Part shown: positions 9,336 to 17,792 of the stretch, in pieces
Position numbering within the stretch: position 1 is the stretch's first letter
Layout of the letters: the number at the start of each line of letters is the position of its first letter
Origin: Paraburkholderia aromaticivorans
Lineage (GTDB): Bacteria > Pseudomonadota > Gammaproteobacteria > Burkholderiales > Burkholderiaceae
Length of the DNA: 64,000 nucleotides
Reading direction: 5' to 3'
NCBI RefSeq assembly: GCF_002278075.1
Contig: NZ_CP022989.1
Coordinates: 1,364,001 to 1,428,000, forward strand
Made by a program: the position numbers and the translations under genes
Notes under the pieces: model-generated
The model's database searches: none
The model's input: the letters and a program-made list of their open reading frames with translations, nothing else
Told to the model about the DNA's origin: nothing

Positions 9336-10006
9336 GTGCTCACCTTGCCGAGGGCCGCGGCCACGCGCTCCCAGCGCGTGTCGATGCCGGCGTCCACTTC
9401 GCCGCTGCCGGCCTGCGCGCGGCAGCCGCCGCGCTCGACGGCCGGATCGGTGCGCACGGTCCAGCCGCGCGTTTGCAGTTCTTCCATCAGATAGGCTTCG
9501 ACAACCGGCAGATCGGCGGGACTCACGATCAGCGCCGGCGCGCCGACGAGCGCGGGCTCGCTCGCCAGCACCTCACGCGCGGCGGCGATCAGCGCGGTCG
9601 GGTCATGCTGCACGTGCTGGCGCACCACCTGCTGCGCGATGTCGAGCGCGAGCGCGACCAGCGTTTCGGAGATCGCGCCCTGGGCGCCGTCCAGCGCCGA
9701 CTTGAAGGTTTCCGCCAGTGCGACGAGCCGCGCCGCTTCTTCGCGCGCTTCGCTCTGGCCTTGCTCGAAACCCTGCGCATGACCTTGCTCGTAACCGGCC
9801 TGGTAGCCGAGCGCCTGACCGGCCACGTGGCCTGAGGCGATGCCCTGTGCATGCGCGGCCTCGCGCAGACGTTCGAGTTCGGCTTCGAACGCGCCGTCGT
9901 CGACTTCGGGTTCGGGCGGTGCCGGCGGCACCGGATCGAACGAGGCCATCTCCCAGCGCTGGTAGGCCGAGAGGCTTTCCTTCGCCGAGGAGTTCTGATC
10001 AGACAT
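9329..10006 (-). CDS. fliH: Flagellar assembly protein FliH
   Basis: FliH (225 aa) binds and regulates FliI, resembling the stator stalk of F-type ATPases. Visible features are the start [20 protein letters not shown], a Pro/Glu-rich stretch (about 28-40), and a helix with glycine repeats of the GxxxG kind (about 58-90: [25 protein letters not shown]). The C-terminal domain contains [13 protein letters not shown] and ends in the [12 protein letters not shown] segment. An ATG two codons upstream (10012) also has a plausible AAGG site, so the start is uncertain by two residues. It overlaps the fliG end. Confidence 0.93.
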   Translation of the reverse strand: MSDQNSSAKESLSAYQRWEMASFDPVPPAPPEPEVDDGAFEAELERLREAAHAQGIASGHVAGQALGYQAGYEQGHAQGFEQGQSEAREEAARLVALAETFKSALDGAQGAISETLVALALDIAQQVVRQHVQHDPTALIAAAREVLASEPALVGAPALIVSPADLPVVEAYLMEELQTRGWTVRTDPAVERGGCRAQAGSGEVDAGIDTRWERVAAALGKVSTW

Positions 10007-10994
10007 ATGCATCTTCGGCCTTGCCGCCTAGAACGATCTGGCCGCCTTCGGCTAGGTTGCGCACGATCTGCAGGATGCGGCGCTGCTGCGTCTCGACTTC
10101 GGAGACGCGCACCGGACCGCGCGCGTCCAGATCTTCGGCGAGCAGTTCGGCAGCACGCTGCGACATGTTCGACAGGAACTTCTGGCGCAGCGCGGGCGGC
10201 GCGCCCTTCAGCGAGATGATCAACGCCTCGGACTCGACTTCCTTCAGCAGCAGCTGGATCGCGCGGTCTTCCAGATCGAGCAGGTTCTCGAACACAAACA
10301 TCTGATCAATGATCTTCTGCGCAAGTTCCGCGTCGTATTGGCGAACGTTCTCGATCACGCCTTCTTCATGGTTGCTGGACATGAAGTTGAGGATTTCGGC
10401 CGCCGTGCGGATGCCGCCCATCGGGCTGCGTTTGAGGTTGTCGCTGCCGGACAGGAGGCCTGTCAGCACGTCGTCGAGTTCGCGCAGCGCGGCCGGCTGG
10501 ATGCCGTCGAGCGTGGCGATGCGCAGCAGCACGTCGTTGCGTAGCCGCTCCGTGAAGCAGGCGACGATTTCCGACGCCTGATCGCGATCCAGGTGAACGA
10601 GGATGGTCGCGATGATCTGCGGATGCTCGTTCTTGATGAGTTCGGCGACCGCCGCGGAATCCATCCACTTCAGGCCTTCGATACCGCTGGTATCGCTGCC
10701 CTGCAAAATCCGGTCGATGATCGCGCCGGCCTTGTCGTCGCCGAGCGCCTTGGTCAGCACCGAACGGATGTACTCGTTCGAATCCAGCGACATGCCGGTG
10801 TGCTGCTCGGCCTCGCGCACGAACTCCTGCAGCACTTCGTCGACCTGCTCACGGGTCACGCTCTTCAGTGCGGCCATCGCGACGCCGATCTTCTGGACTT
10901 CGCGCGGCCCGAGGAACTTGAACACCTGCGCGGCTTCTTCCTCGCCGATCGACATCAGCAGGAGCGCGCTCTTCATTACGCCTTCAGCGCTCAT
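9999..10994 (-). CDS. fliG: Flagellar motor switch protein FliG
   Basis: FliG (331 aa) couples the MS ring to the C-ring and faces the stator. The N-terminal domain shows KSALLLMSIGEEEAAQVFKFLGPREVQ. The middle domain has the EHPQIIATILVHLDRDQASEI motif (about 125-145). The C-terminal torque domain includes MFVFENLLDLEDRAIQLLLKEV, with the charged residues known to interact with MotA, and LSNMSQRAAELLAEDL. Length is the family standard. It overlaps fliF by 11 bp at the start and fliH at the end. Confidence 0.97.
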   Translation of the reverse strand: MSAEGVMKSALLLMSIGEEEAAQVFKFLGPREVQKIGVAMAALKSVTREQVDEVLQEFVREAEQHTGMSLDSNEYIRSVLTKALGDDKAGAIIDRILQGSDTSGIEGLKWMDSAAVAELIKNEHPQIIATILVHLDRDQASEIVACFTERLRNDVLLRIATLDGIQPAALRELDDVLTGLLSGSDNLKRSPMGGIRTAAEILNFMSSNHEEGVIENVRQYDAELAQKIIDQMFVFENLLDLEDRAIQLLLKEVESEALIISLKGAPPALRQKFLSNMSQRAAELLAEDLDARGPVRVSEVETQQRRILQIVRNLAEGGQIVLGGKAEDAYV

Positions 10995-12786
10995 CGGACA
11001 CCCAATTTTTCACGACGGTTGCAACGATCTTCGGATCCTGGCGGGCGATGCTGCGGGCGAACTCCAGGTTCCGCTCATATTTGTGCTTGGAACTTTCGAG
11101 CGCGAGCAGTTCGCTGTCGCTTTCCAGTTCGGCAACCGGGCTTCCGCCCGCGCCCGCGCGCTCGGCGGCGGGGATGCCATCCAGCAGGATCGGCTCGTCC
11201 GGCGACGGCAGCGCTCCCGCGACGACCGGCTCCGGCGGCGGGAACGCGCGGCGCAGCGCCGGCTTCACCATCACGAAGTAGAGGAACAGGGCGACTGCGC
11301 CAATGCCGAGATACGTGGCGATCTGCTTGGCGAGCGCAATCATGTCCGGCGTGCGCCACCACGGCAGGTCGGCGTTCGGGTCGACGTCGGTGCTGAACGG
11401 GCTGTTGACCACGTTGACCGAGTCGCCGCGCGCCGAGTCGAAGCCCATCGCGTCCTTGACCAGCTGGTTGACCTGCGCGAGCTTGTCGGCGCTCACCGGC
11501 TGCATCGTGGCGTGACCCTTGGCGTCGACCACCCGCATGTAGTTCACCACCACCGCCACCGACAGACGCTTGATGCCGCCCATCGGCTGCTCCAGGTGAC
11601 GGACCGTCTTGTCGAGTTCGTAGTTGGTGGTCGAGTCCTTGCGGTCGCTGACCGGCGTGGTGGTCACGCCGCTCGCGCCGGCCGGCGCGTTGATCGGCGC
11701 CGAAGCCGGCTGCGGCGGCTGGTTCGACAGCGCGCCCGGCACGCCCGAGGCGCCGCCTTGCGACATTTCGGTGGCGCTGCTCGACTGCTGGCTGCGGATC
11801 GCCGCCTGTTGCGGGTTGCCGTTCGGACCGTAGTTTTCCGAGGTCTGCTCGCTGCGCGAGAAGTCGACGTCGGCGCTGACCTGCGAATGCGCGTTGCCCG
11901 AGCCGAACAGCGGAGCCAGGATCGCGTCGATGCGTTGCTGCGTGCTGCGCTCGATCTGCTGGCGATACTTCAATTGCGAGGCGTCGAGTCCGCTGCCGGT
12001 GGACGGCTGCGTCAGCAGGTTGCCGTCCTGGTCGAGAATGGTCACGCCCTTCACCGGCATATCCGGCACCGCCGAGGACACCATATGGGTGATCGCCAGC
12101 ACCTGGCCTTCGTCGAGCGCGCGGCCCGGGTAGAGGTTGACCAGCACGGAAGCGGAGGGCGCTTCCTTGTCGCGCACGAATACGGAAGGTTTCGGAATCG
12201 CCAGATGCACGCGCGCCGACTTTACCGACGAAATCGATTCGACCGTGCGCTCCAGCTCGCCTTCGAGTGCGCGCTGATAGTTGATCTGCTCGGCGAACTG
12301 GCTAATGCCGAACTTCTGGTTGTCCATCAGCTCGAAGCCGACCGAACCGCTCTTGGGCAAACCCTGCGACGCGAGGCGCAAGCGCATTTCGTGCACCTGC
12401 TCGGCCGGCACGAGGATCGCGCCGCCCGCGTCGGAGAACTTATAGGGGATGTTCGCCGCCTGAAGCGCGGTGATGATGGCGCCGCCGTCGCGGTCCGATA
12501 GATTGCTGTAGAGCACCTTGTAGTCCGGCGCGCGCGACCACAGGAACAGGCCCGCCACCACGGCGACCAGCAGCGCGACTGCGAAAATCAACGGTGCGCG
12601 CGGGTTGCCGCGCATTTGCGCGAGGCCCGACAGGCGCTGACCGAAGTTGCCGCCGAGGTTGCCCGAAAGGCCACCCAGGTCCGCGCCGCCAGCCTGGCCG
12701 GCGCCGGCCGCACCGGCGCCTGGCTGCGCGCCGGCGAGGCCCATGCGGGCGTCGGGGTTGATCAAAGAGTTGGCAGACGAATCCAT
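10984..12786 (-). CDS. fliF: Flagellar MS-ring protein FliF
   Basis: FliF (600 aa) builds the MS ring in the inner membrane. Two transmembrane helices bracket a large periplasmic part: the first at about residues 66-86 (PLIFAVALLVAVVAGLFLW), the second at about 480-500 (IATYLGIGAVALFLYFVMVKP). Between them are the ring-building motifs with YKVLYSNLSDRDGGAII, NYQRALEGELERTV and VHLAIPKPSVFVRD. The C-terminal cytoplasmic tail ends in KIVATVVKNWVSDE, the FliG-binding segment. It is first in fliFGHIJK and divergent from fliE. Confidence 0.97.
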   Translation of the reverse strand: MDSSANSLINPDARMGLAGAQPGAGAAGAGQAGGADLGGLSGNLGGNFGQRLSGLAQMRGNPRAPLIFAVALLVAVVAGLFLWSRAPDYKVLYSNLSDRDGGAIITALQAANIPYKFSDAGGAILVPAEQVHEMRLRLASQGLPKSGSVGFELMDNQKFGISQFAEQINYQRALEGELERTVESISSVKSARVHLAIPKPSVFVRDKEAPSASVLVNLYPGRALDEGQVLAITHMVSSAVPDMPVKGVTILDQDGNLLTQPSTGSGLDASQLKYRQQIERSTQQRIDAILAPLFGSGNAHSQVSADVDFSRSEQTSENYGPNGNPQQAAIRSQQSSSATEMSQGGASGVPGALSNQPPQPASAPINAPAGASGVTTTPVSDRKDSTTNYELDKTVRHLEQPMGGIKRLSVAVVVNYMRVVDAKGHATMQPVSADKLAQVNQLVKDAMGFDSARGDSVNVVNSPFSTDVDPNADLPWWRTPDMIALAKQIATYLGIGAVALFLYFVMVKPALRRAFPPPEPVVAGALPSPDEPILLDGIPAAERAGAGGSPVAELESDSELLALESSKHKYERNLEFARSIARQDPKIVATVVKNWVSDER

Positions 12787-13022
12787 GCGTCGGGTTTCTC
12801 CGGGATGCCTTTTGCGTTCTGCCGCTTACCGCGCCGAGGGCCGGCGGGCGTACGGACAGAGACTTTCACCATTGAAATTATCCGCAGCGCGGCTCAACCC
12901 GATTGCTTGAATAGAGCCGGGTTTCCCCCCTAGTTTCGGGGCTTTCCCGTATGGCCCGCTGCTATGCTTTCGTCCAGATCGGTACGGTTCCGGCATGCCG
13001 GTCGTTATTCCCTGGAGAAAAC
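12787..13022. promoter_or_regulatory. Divergent promoter region between fliF and fliE
   Basis: These 236 bp must hold promoters for both the fliF operon (minus) and fliE (plus). I do not see a convincing sigma-28 or sigma-54 site. The fliE start is preceded by CTGGAGA, a good ribosome site. FlhDC-type control is likely from related species, but I cannot mark a binding site by eye. Confidence 0.5.
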
Positions 13023-13358
13023 ATGACTTTCCCCGTGAACGCGCTCTCGTCGGCGCTGCAACAGATGCAGTCGATGGCGGCGCAAGCGGCCGGCGGCAGC
13101 AATGCCGTGGCCGACGCGTCCGGCGCGGCAACGCCCAGCGGCTTTGCCTCGGCGCTGAAGGCGTCGCTGGACAAGATCAGCGGCGATCAGACCAAGGCGA
13201 TCGGCGAATCGAAGGCGTTCGAACTCGGTGCGTCCAACGTGTCGCTCAACGACGTGATGGTCGATATGCAAAAGGCCAACGTGGGCTTCCAGTTCGGCCT
13301 GCAAGTGCGCAACAAGCTGGTGTCCGCCTATAACGACATCATGCAGATGTCGGTATAA
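13023..13358 (+). CDS. fliE: Flagellar hook-basal body complex protein FliE
   Basis: FliE (111 aa) joins the MS ring to the rod and is the first rod protein exported. The N-terminal part is short and flexible with an early [13 protein letters not shown] helix. The conserved C-terminal block (about 60-111) reads [20 protein letters not shown] and ends [15 protein letters not shown], close to the family pattern. The open frame extends 24 codons upstream, but the ATG at 13023 has a GGAG site and the family length. It is alone before a terminator and divergent from fliF. Confidence 0.95.
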   Translation: MTFPVNALSSALQQMQSMAAQAAGGSNAVADASGAATPSGFASALKASLDKISGDQTKAIGESKAFELGASNVSLNDVMVDMQKANVGFQFGLQVRNKLVSAYNDIMQMSV

Positions 13359-13421
13359 GCGCGTTTCGGGCGGCAAGGCTTTCCCGCCCGCCCGAACGCG
13401 TGCATGCCGCGCAGCCTTGAC

Positions 13422-13443
13422 GGGCCGCGGCAATGCGGCCCTT
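13422..13443 (+). terminator. Terminator after fliE
   Basis: A perfect 7-bp stem (gggccgc 13422-13428 with gcggccc 13435-13441) is followed by ttaatcctcctt. A second, longer, slightly bulged hairpin lies just before it (about 13361-13400). Together they probably separate fliE from fliS. Confidence 0.6.
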
Positions 13444-13462
13444 AATCCTCCTTACACCGGCC

Positions 13463-13490
13463 TAAAGCTTTCCCGCTGCCTATCCGATAA
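13463..13490 (+). promoter_or_regulatory. Sigma-28 (FliA)-like promoter of fliS
   Basis: TAAAGCTT (13463-13470) and TCCGATAA (13483-13490) match the sigma-28 elements TAAAGTTT and GCCGATAA with one mismatch each. The spacer is 12 bp rather than the usual 11. The site ends about 86 bp before the fliS start, as expected for a late flagellar gene. Confidence 0.65.
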
Positions 13491-13576
13491 CCAGATACAG
13501 GCAGAAATCGGGGTGCGGCAACGTGCCCGGGTGGGGAGCCACGACCCAACCGCAGTGCAAGAGAGGAGGAGCGCCG

Positions 13577-14011
13577 ATGTTTTCCCCAGGACACTCTGGA
13601 GCCAATGCGTACGCACGCGTCGGCGTCGAGACAGGGGTGATGGGCGCGAGTCCGCATCGTCTGATCGTGATGCTGTATCAGGGCGCCCGGCAGGCTATTG
13701 CGCAGGCGCGCATGCACCTGCAGCAAGGCAATGTGCCGGCTCGTGGAGAGGCGATCGGCAAGGCGATCCAGATCGTCGAAAGCGGGCTGCAGCAATCGCT
13801 CAACCTTGAGGCGGGTGGCGAGATTGCGGAGCGGTTGAATGCGCTATATAGCTATATGTCGCGCCGGCTGCTCGAAGCCAATATAAAACAGAGCGAGGCG
13901 ATGCTGGTCGAGGTGGATGGCCTTCTGGCGACACTCGAAGAAGCATGGATCGGGATTGCCCCGGAGATCGCGCGGATGGCGGCTCAGCCGGCCGCGGAAA
14001 GCATGAGATGA
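13577..14011 (+). CDS. fliS: Flagellin export chaperone FliS
   Basis: FliS (144 aa) binds flagellin in the cytoplasm and delivers it for export. The family pattern is clear: ANAYARVGVETGVMGASPHRLIVMLYQGARQAIAQAR, then NLEAGGEIAERLNALYSYM, and a final helix with EVDGLLATLEEAW. The start at 13577 follows a GAGAGGAGGA ribosome site. Longer in-frame versions lack such a site. It overlaps fliT by 4 bp (ATGA) and lies behind a sigma-28-like promoter. Confidence 0.95.
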   Translation: MFSPGHSGANAYARVGVETGVMGASPHRLIVMLYQGARQAIAQARMHLQQGNVPARGEAIGKAIQIVESGLQQSLNLEAGGEIAERLNALYSYMSRRLLEANIKQSEAMLVEVDGLLATLEEAWIGIAPEIARMAAQPAAESMR

Positions 14012-14334
14012 CATCGAACGCAGAATATTTCGCCCGTTACGAGGCGATTGCAGCGATTTCCTGCCGCATGCTGACGGCTGCCCGGCGCGCACTGTGGAAC
14101 GATCTGGTCCACTTGCAGGAGGAATACCGGCATCTGGTGGAAGCGTTGCGAGACGCCGAAACGGGCGTGAAGCTCGACGAGGCGGAGCGTCTGCGCAAAT
14201 ACGCGCTGATCCGCCAGATCCTTGCCGACGACGCTGCGATCCGCGATCTGGCGAATCCGCGCATGGCCAGTCTGTCGGCGCTGTTCGCCGGACGGCCGAC
14301 GCACGTGCTCAAGGAGTTGTACGGGGCGCGCTGA
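14008..14334 (+). CDS. fliT: Flagellar protein FliT
   Basis: FliT (108 aa) is a small helical chaperone for the filament cap FliD and an anti-FlhDC factor in enterics. The sequence is mostly helical: YFARYEAIAAISCRMLTAARR, DLVHLQEEYRHLVEALR, then LRKYALIRQILADDAAIRDLANP. This last segment resembles the FliT C-terminal helix, followed by LFAGRPTHVLKELY. The start overlaps the fliS stop by 4 bp (ATGA). FliT proteins are divergent, so operon position supports the name. Confidence 0.88.
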   Translation: MTSNAEYFARYEAIAAISCRMLTAARRALWNDLVHLQEEYRHLVEALRDAETGVKLDEAERLRKYALIRQILADDAAIRDLANPRMASLSALFAGRPTHVLKELYGAR

Positions 14335-14424
14335 GTTTCGCCGCGTGCGCCGCCCGCGCCTCTATCCATCCGGCTGACCGACTTAATTTGAGCGCGCCGC
14401 CGCCAATGTGACCAAGGAATCGGC

Positions 14425-15879
14425 ATGAACGGAATCGACACGGCCGTCGCTTCGGTGCTCGCGAGCCGGATCGACAGTCTGCTCAACATTGCGCCCGGCA
14501 GTGCGGCGGCGTCGCAAGCCGGCACGGCGGGCGTCGAAACCGCGCCGACCATGCCGGGTCTGATTGAGACGCCCGCGCCGCAGGCTTCCGCGCAGACTGC
14601 GCTGTCCGCCGTCGCGCTCACGCTCAACGCAATCCTGCGCTCGGGAGGCGAGGCGACGCCCGCCGTCCTCGGGCAGGCGCCGATCTGGCCGGCCGCGCCG
14701 GCGCTCGATGTCGAAGTCGGTGCGTTGCCGCTGTTCGGCACGTCCGCTGCCGCGACGGTTTCCGCCGGGTCGACCGCCAATCCGAATGTCGCTGCGAGCG
14801 GCGAAACGGCAGCCACCGCCAGTGTCGCGGCGACTCAGGTGCCGGTCGCGGCGCTCGCGGCCGCGCTCGAACGGACCGTCGGCGACAGCGGCCTGTTCTA
14901 CGAAGCCCATCTCGCGCAATGGCTGGCGGGCCAGCGTCCGCCCGCTTCGCTGGCCGGCGAGGCGCAAAACAAGCTGGTGGCCGCGTCCGCGCAATTGCCG
15001 CTCGACTGGGCGAACGACGCCGGCGAAGGGTCTTCCGCCAACCCTGCCGCCCGCCAGGGCATGGGCACCGCGCCAAACGCTCCGCCCTCCGGCCCGTCGA
15101 ACGGCGCGCCGGACGCTGGCGCCGCCGGCCGCTCCATGCCGTTGATCCAGACTGCGCAGGCCGCACGGTTCATGGCCGGCGAGGTGCTGGCCAGTTCCCT
15201 GTCCGACCTGAACGGCCAGCCCACGCATGCGAGCCCGCACAGCGCGGCCGCGCAACCGGCCGACGGCGGCGCGTCGCAGAATTCGCAGTCGATGGCGGCC
15301 GCCGTTCATCCCGCGACCGTGCCCCTGGTGCGTCAGCAGCTCGATCTGCTCGCGACCGGGCAGTTTCGCTGGACCGGCGAGGCGTGGCCGGGCGCGCGGC
15401 TCGACTGGACCATCGAACAGGACGGCGACGAATGGGATCGCAGCGGCGGCGGCGCGGCGAGCGAAGACGACCAGCCGTGGCGCACGCGCCTGACGCTGTC
15501 GCTGCCGACGCTCGGCACCGTCGATGCGGAATTGACGCTGACCGGCACGCGACTCATCGCGCGGGTGCAGGCCAGCCCGGGCGGCGCCGCACGCCTCGCC
15601 ATGCAGGGCGAGAGCTTCCGTCAGCGGCTCGCGGCGGCGGGCATCGAATTGAATGGCTTGACGATTCGCGAGATCGGCGGCGGACCGCCGGTCACCGGCG
15701 CCAATGCCGCGGGCGCGGCGGCGGCCGCTCAGGCGGCGACATCGGCGTATGTGAAGTCGGCCTCCGCCGCGGGCCCGGCCGCGACGGCCGCCGACAGGGC
15801 CACGACCGTGCGCCGCACGGCCCGCACGACTCGCACCCAAGCCGCGTCGCCAGACGATTTCGATTGGGACATGTCATGA
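14425..15879 (+). CDS. Second FliK-like hook-length control domain protein
   Basis: This 484-aa protein has a long Ala/Gly/Pro-rich N-terminal part with no clear motif. A C-terminal domain of FliK type follows (about residues 305-420): TVPLVRQQLDLLATGQFRW, LTLSLPTLGTVDAELTLTGT, then AMQGESFRQRLAAAGIELNG. The end is a basic Ala/Thr/Arg tail. It is not the hook-length gene of the fliFGHIJK operon, which is at 5654-7162. AAGGA lies before the ATG, and the stop overlaps the next gene by 4 bp (ATGA). Pairing with an FlhB C-domain protein resembles the ylqG-ylqH pair of Bacillus. Function is inferred only by domain. Confidence 0.8.
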   Translation: MNGIDTAVASVLASRIDSLLNIAPGSAAASQAGTAGVETAPTMPGLIETPAPQASAQTALSAVALTLNAILRSGGEATPAVLGQAPIWPAAPALDVEVGALPLFGTSAAATVSAGSTANPNVAASGETAATASVAATQVPVAALAAALERTVGDSGLFYEAHLAQWLAGQRPPASLAGEAQNKLVAASAQLPLDWANDAGEGSSANPAARQGMGTAPNAPPSGPSNGAPDAGAAGRSMPLIQTAQAARFMAGEVLASSLSDLNGQPTHASPHSAAAQPADGGASQNSQSMAAAVHPATVPLVRQQLDLLATGQFRWTGEAWPGARLDWTIEQDGDEWDRSGGGAASEDDQPWRTRLTLSLPTLGTVDAELTLTGTRLIARVQASPGGAARLAMQGESFRQRLAAAGIELNGLTIREIGGGPPVTGANAAGAAAAAQAATSAYVKSASAAGPAATAADRATTVRRTARTTRTQAASPDDFDWDMS

Positions 15880-16235
15880 GCCGCAAACATCGCCGCAGCG
15901 CGGCCGCGCTCGTCTACGACGCCCAAAGCAGCGACCCCGCGCCGCGCGTAATCGCCAAAGGCTATGGCTTGCTGGCCGAGATGATCGTGCAGCGGGCCAA
16001 GGAAGCTGGCCTGTACGTGCACGAAGCGCCTGAAATGGTCTCCTTGCTGATGCAGGTCGACCTCGACGCGCGGATTCCGCCGCAGCTTTATCAGGCAGTG
16101 GCGGAGTTGCTCGCGTGGCTGCATCGGCTGGAAAGCGGCGCCGAGAGCGAACCGGCGCAAGGCGCGAACGCCGGCGCGCAGGACGTGATCGACGTGGTGG
16201 CGACCGAGGTGGAAGGCGGCACCGCGGCGCGCTGA
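15876..16235 (+). CDS. Orphan FlhB C-terminal domain protein (FhlB/YlqH type)
   Basis: The 119-aa protein matches only the cytoplasmic domain of FlhB. RRSAAALVYDAQ aligns with the strand after the NPTH autocleavage site in FlhB, and APRVIAKGYGLLAEMIVQRAKEAG with the conserved VVAKG helix. PEMVSLLMQVDLDARIPPQLYQAVAELLAWLHRL matches the C-terminal part. The NPTH motif and all membrane helices are absent. In FlhB this domain is what FliK contacts to switch export specificity. It is translationally coupled to the FliK-like gene upstream, so the two probably act together. Confidence 0.85.
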   Translation: MSRKHRRSAAALVYDAQSSDPAPRVIAKGYGLLAEMIVQRAKEAGLYVHEAPEMVSLLMQVDLDARIPPQLYQAVAELLAWLHRLESGAESEPAQGANAGAQDVIDVVATEVEGGTAAR

Positions 16236-16277
16236 GGGTTGGAAGCCGGAGCCGGAACCACGCGCCAGAACCCGCCG

Positions 16278-17696
16278 TCAGAACCGCATCATCAGCTTGA
16301 GCAGCGCGTTCACGCGCTTGCCGTACGGCGGCGAGATCCACCCGCGCGCGTTCAGACGCGCCTGCGTCAGCACCGGCTTCATCTTCGAGAACGTCACGAA
16401 GCCTTCATAGCCGTGATACGCACCCATCCCGCTCGCGCCCACTCCGCCGAACGGCAGGCTTTCGCACGCCAGATGCATCAGCGTCTCGTTGATCGCCATG
16501 CCGCCGGCGATGGTCTCCAGCGTCACACGCTCGATGGTGGCGGCGTCGTCGGCGTAAAGATAGAGCGCGAGCGGGCGGGGCCGGGCGTTGATCCATGCGA
16601 TCGCGTCGTCGAGCGTGTCGTAAGGGACGATCGGCAACAGCGGCCCGAAGATTTCCTCCTGCATCAACGCGCACGTGTCCGGCGCATTCGTGACGGCGAT
16701 GAGCGGATAGCGGCGGCTTGCCGCATCGGGCGAACTGTCGGTGAGCGCGTGCAGTTGCGCGCCGGCGGCGCGGGCTTCGTCGGCGAGACGATCGAGGCGC
16801 GCGAAATGACGCTCTGAAATGATCGTCGTGTAATCCGGGTTGTTGGCGAAGTTCGGGTACATCCGGGCCATCCGCGCGCGCGCCCGCTCGACGAACGCCT
16901 GCTCCTGGCCACGCGGCACCAGCACATAGTCCGGCGCGACGCAGGTTTGCCCGGCGTTGAGCGTCTTGCCGGCAATCAGGTTGTCCACCGCGTTGTCGAA
17001 GCGCGCATGCGCGCCGATGATGGCCGGCGACTTGCCGCCCAGTTCGAGCGTGACCGGCGTCAGATGCTCGGCGGCGGCGCGCATCACCTCGTGGCCGACC
17101 TTGGTCGAGCCGGTGAACAGCAGATGGTCGAAGGGCTGCGCGCTGAAAGCGGCGGCGAGCGCGGCGTCGCCGTTCACCACCGCGACGTGGTCGCGCGCGA
17201 AGGTCTGGCCGATCAACTGCTCGAACAGCGCCGAGGTGCGTGGCGTCAGTTCGGACATTTTGATGATCGCGCGATTGCCCGCCGTCAACGCGCTGATCAG
17301 CGGCCCGACGGCGAGCAGCACCGGATAATTCCACGGCACGATGATGCCGACCACGCCGAGCGGCTGCGGCACGACTTTCGCGCGCGCCGGCAGCAGCCAT
17401 TTATTGGTGCTGCGGCGCTGCGCTTTCATCCAGCGCTTGCCGTGTCGAAGGGCGGCGTCGATTTCCTCTTTCACCAGCAGGAATTCGGCGAGCAGCACTT
17501 CCTGTTTCGCGCGATTGCCGAAGTCGACGTTCATTGCGTCGGCGAGCGCGTCGCGATTGTCGAGCATGACTTTGCGCAGCGCTTTCAGATGGGCGGCGCG
17601 CGTTTCCCACGACGGATACGTCGCGCGAAGATAAGCATGGCGCTGGTCGCGCAGCAGCGCTTCGAGCGCGGCAACTTCCGGCAGATCGTTCTTCAT
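16278..17696 (-). CDS. Coniferyl-aldehyde-type NAD(P)-dependent aldehyde dehydrogenase
   Basis: A 472-aa aldehyde dehydrogenase without the usual N-terminal extension. The cofactor region has VPWNYPVLLAVGPLISALTAGN. The catalytic Glu lies in TLELGGKSPAII and the catalytic Cys in NAGQTCVAPDYVLVP, a version typical of coniferyl aldehyde dehydrogenase (CalB) and long-chain relatives. EEIFGPLLPIVPYD and LPFGGVGASGMGAYHGYEGF follow. Membrane anchoring by the C-terminus, seen in some relatives, is not evident. It lies 96 bp downstream of aidB on the same strand. The real substrate could be another aromatic or aliphatic aldehyde. Confidence 0.85.
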   Translation of the reverse strand: MKNDLPEVAALEALLRDQRHAYLRATYPSWETRAAHLKALRKVMLDNRDALADAMNVDFGNRAKQEVLLAEFLLVKEEIDAALRHGKRWMKAQRRSTNKWLLPARAKVVPQPLGVVGIIVPWNYPVLLAVGPLISALTAGNRAIIKMSELTPRTSALFEQLIGQTFARDHVAVVNGDAALAAAFSAQPFDHLLFTGSTKVGHEVMRAAAEHLTPVTLELGGKSPAIIGAHARFDNAVDNLIAGKTLNAGQTCVAPDYVLVPRGQEQAFVERARARMARMYPNFANNPDYTTIISERHFARLDRLADEARAAGAQLHALTDSSPDAASRRYPLIAVTNAPDTCALMQEEIFGPLLPIVPYDTLDDAIAWINARPRPLALYLYADDAATIERVTLETIAGGMAINETLMHLACESLPFGGVGASGMGAYHGYEGFVTFSKMKPVLTQARLNARGWISPPYGKRVNALLKLMMRF

Positions 17697-17792
17697 GTGT
17701 GTCCACTCCCTGATGGATATCGTTGCGCGTCGAATCGCGCTTTTACTGGATGTGCTTACGCTGCTGCGCGGCGTATTTGAACGCGCTATGCG

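Noticed and set aside
12840..12915. Sigma-28-like GGATAA on the minus strand before fliF
   Set aside because: The only TCAA-type upstream element is about 6 bp too far away. I do not call a promoter.
12952..12967. Sigma-54-like site (TGG..GC) before fliE
   Set aside because: The GG and GC elements are one base too far apart for sigma-54, and the -12 element is poor.
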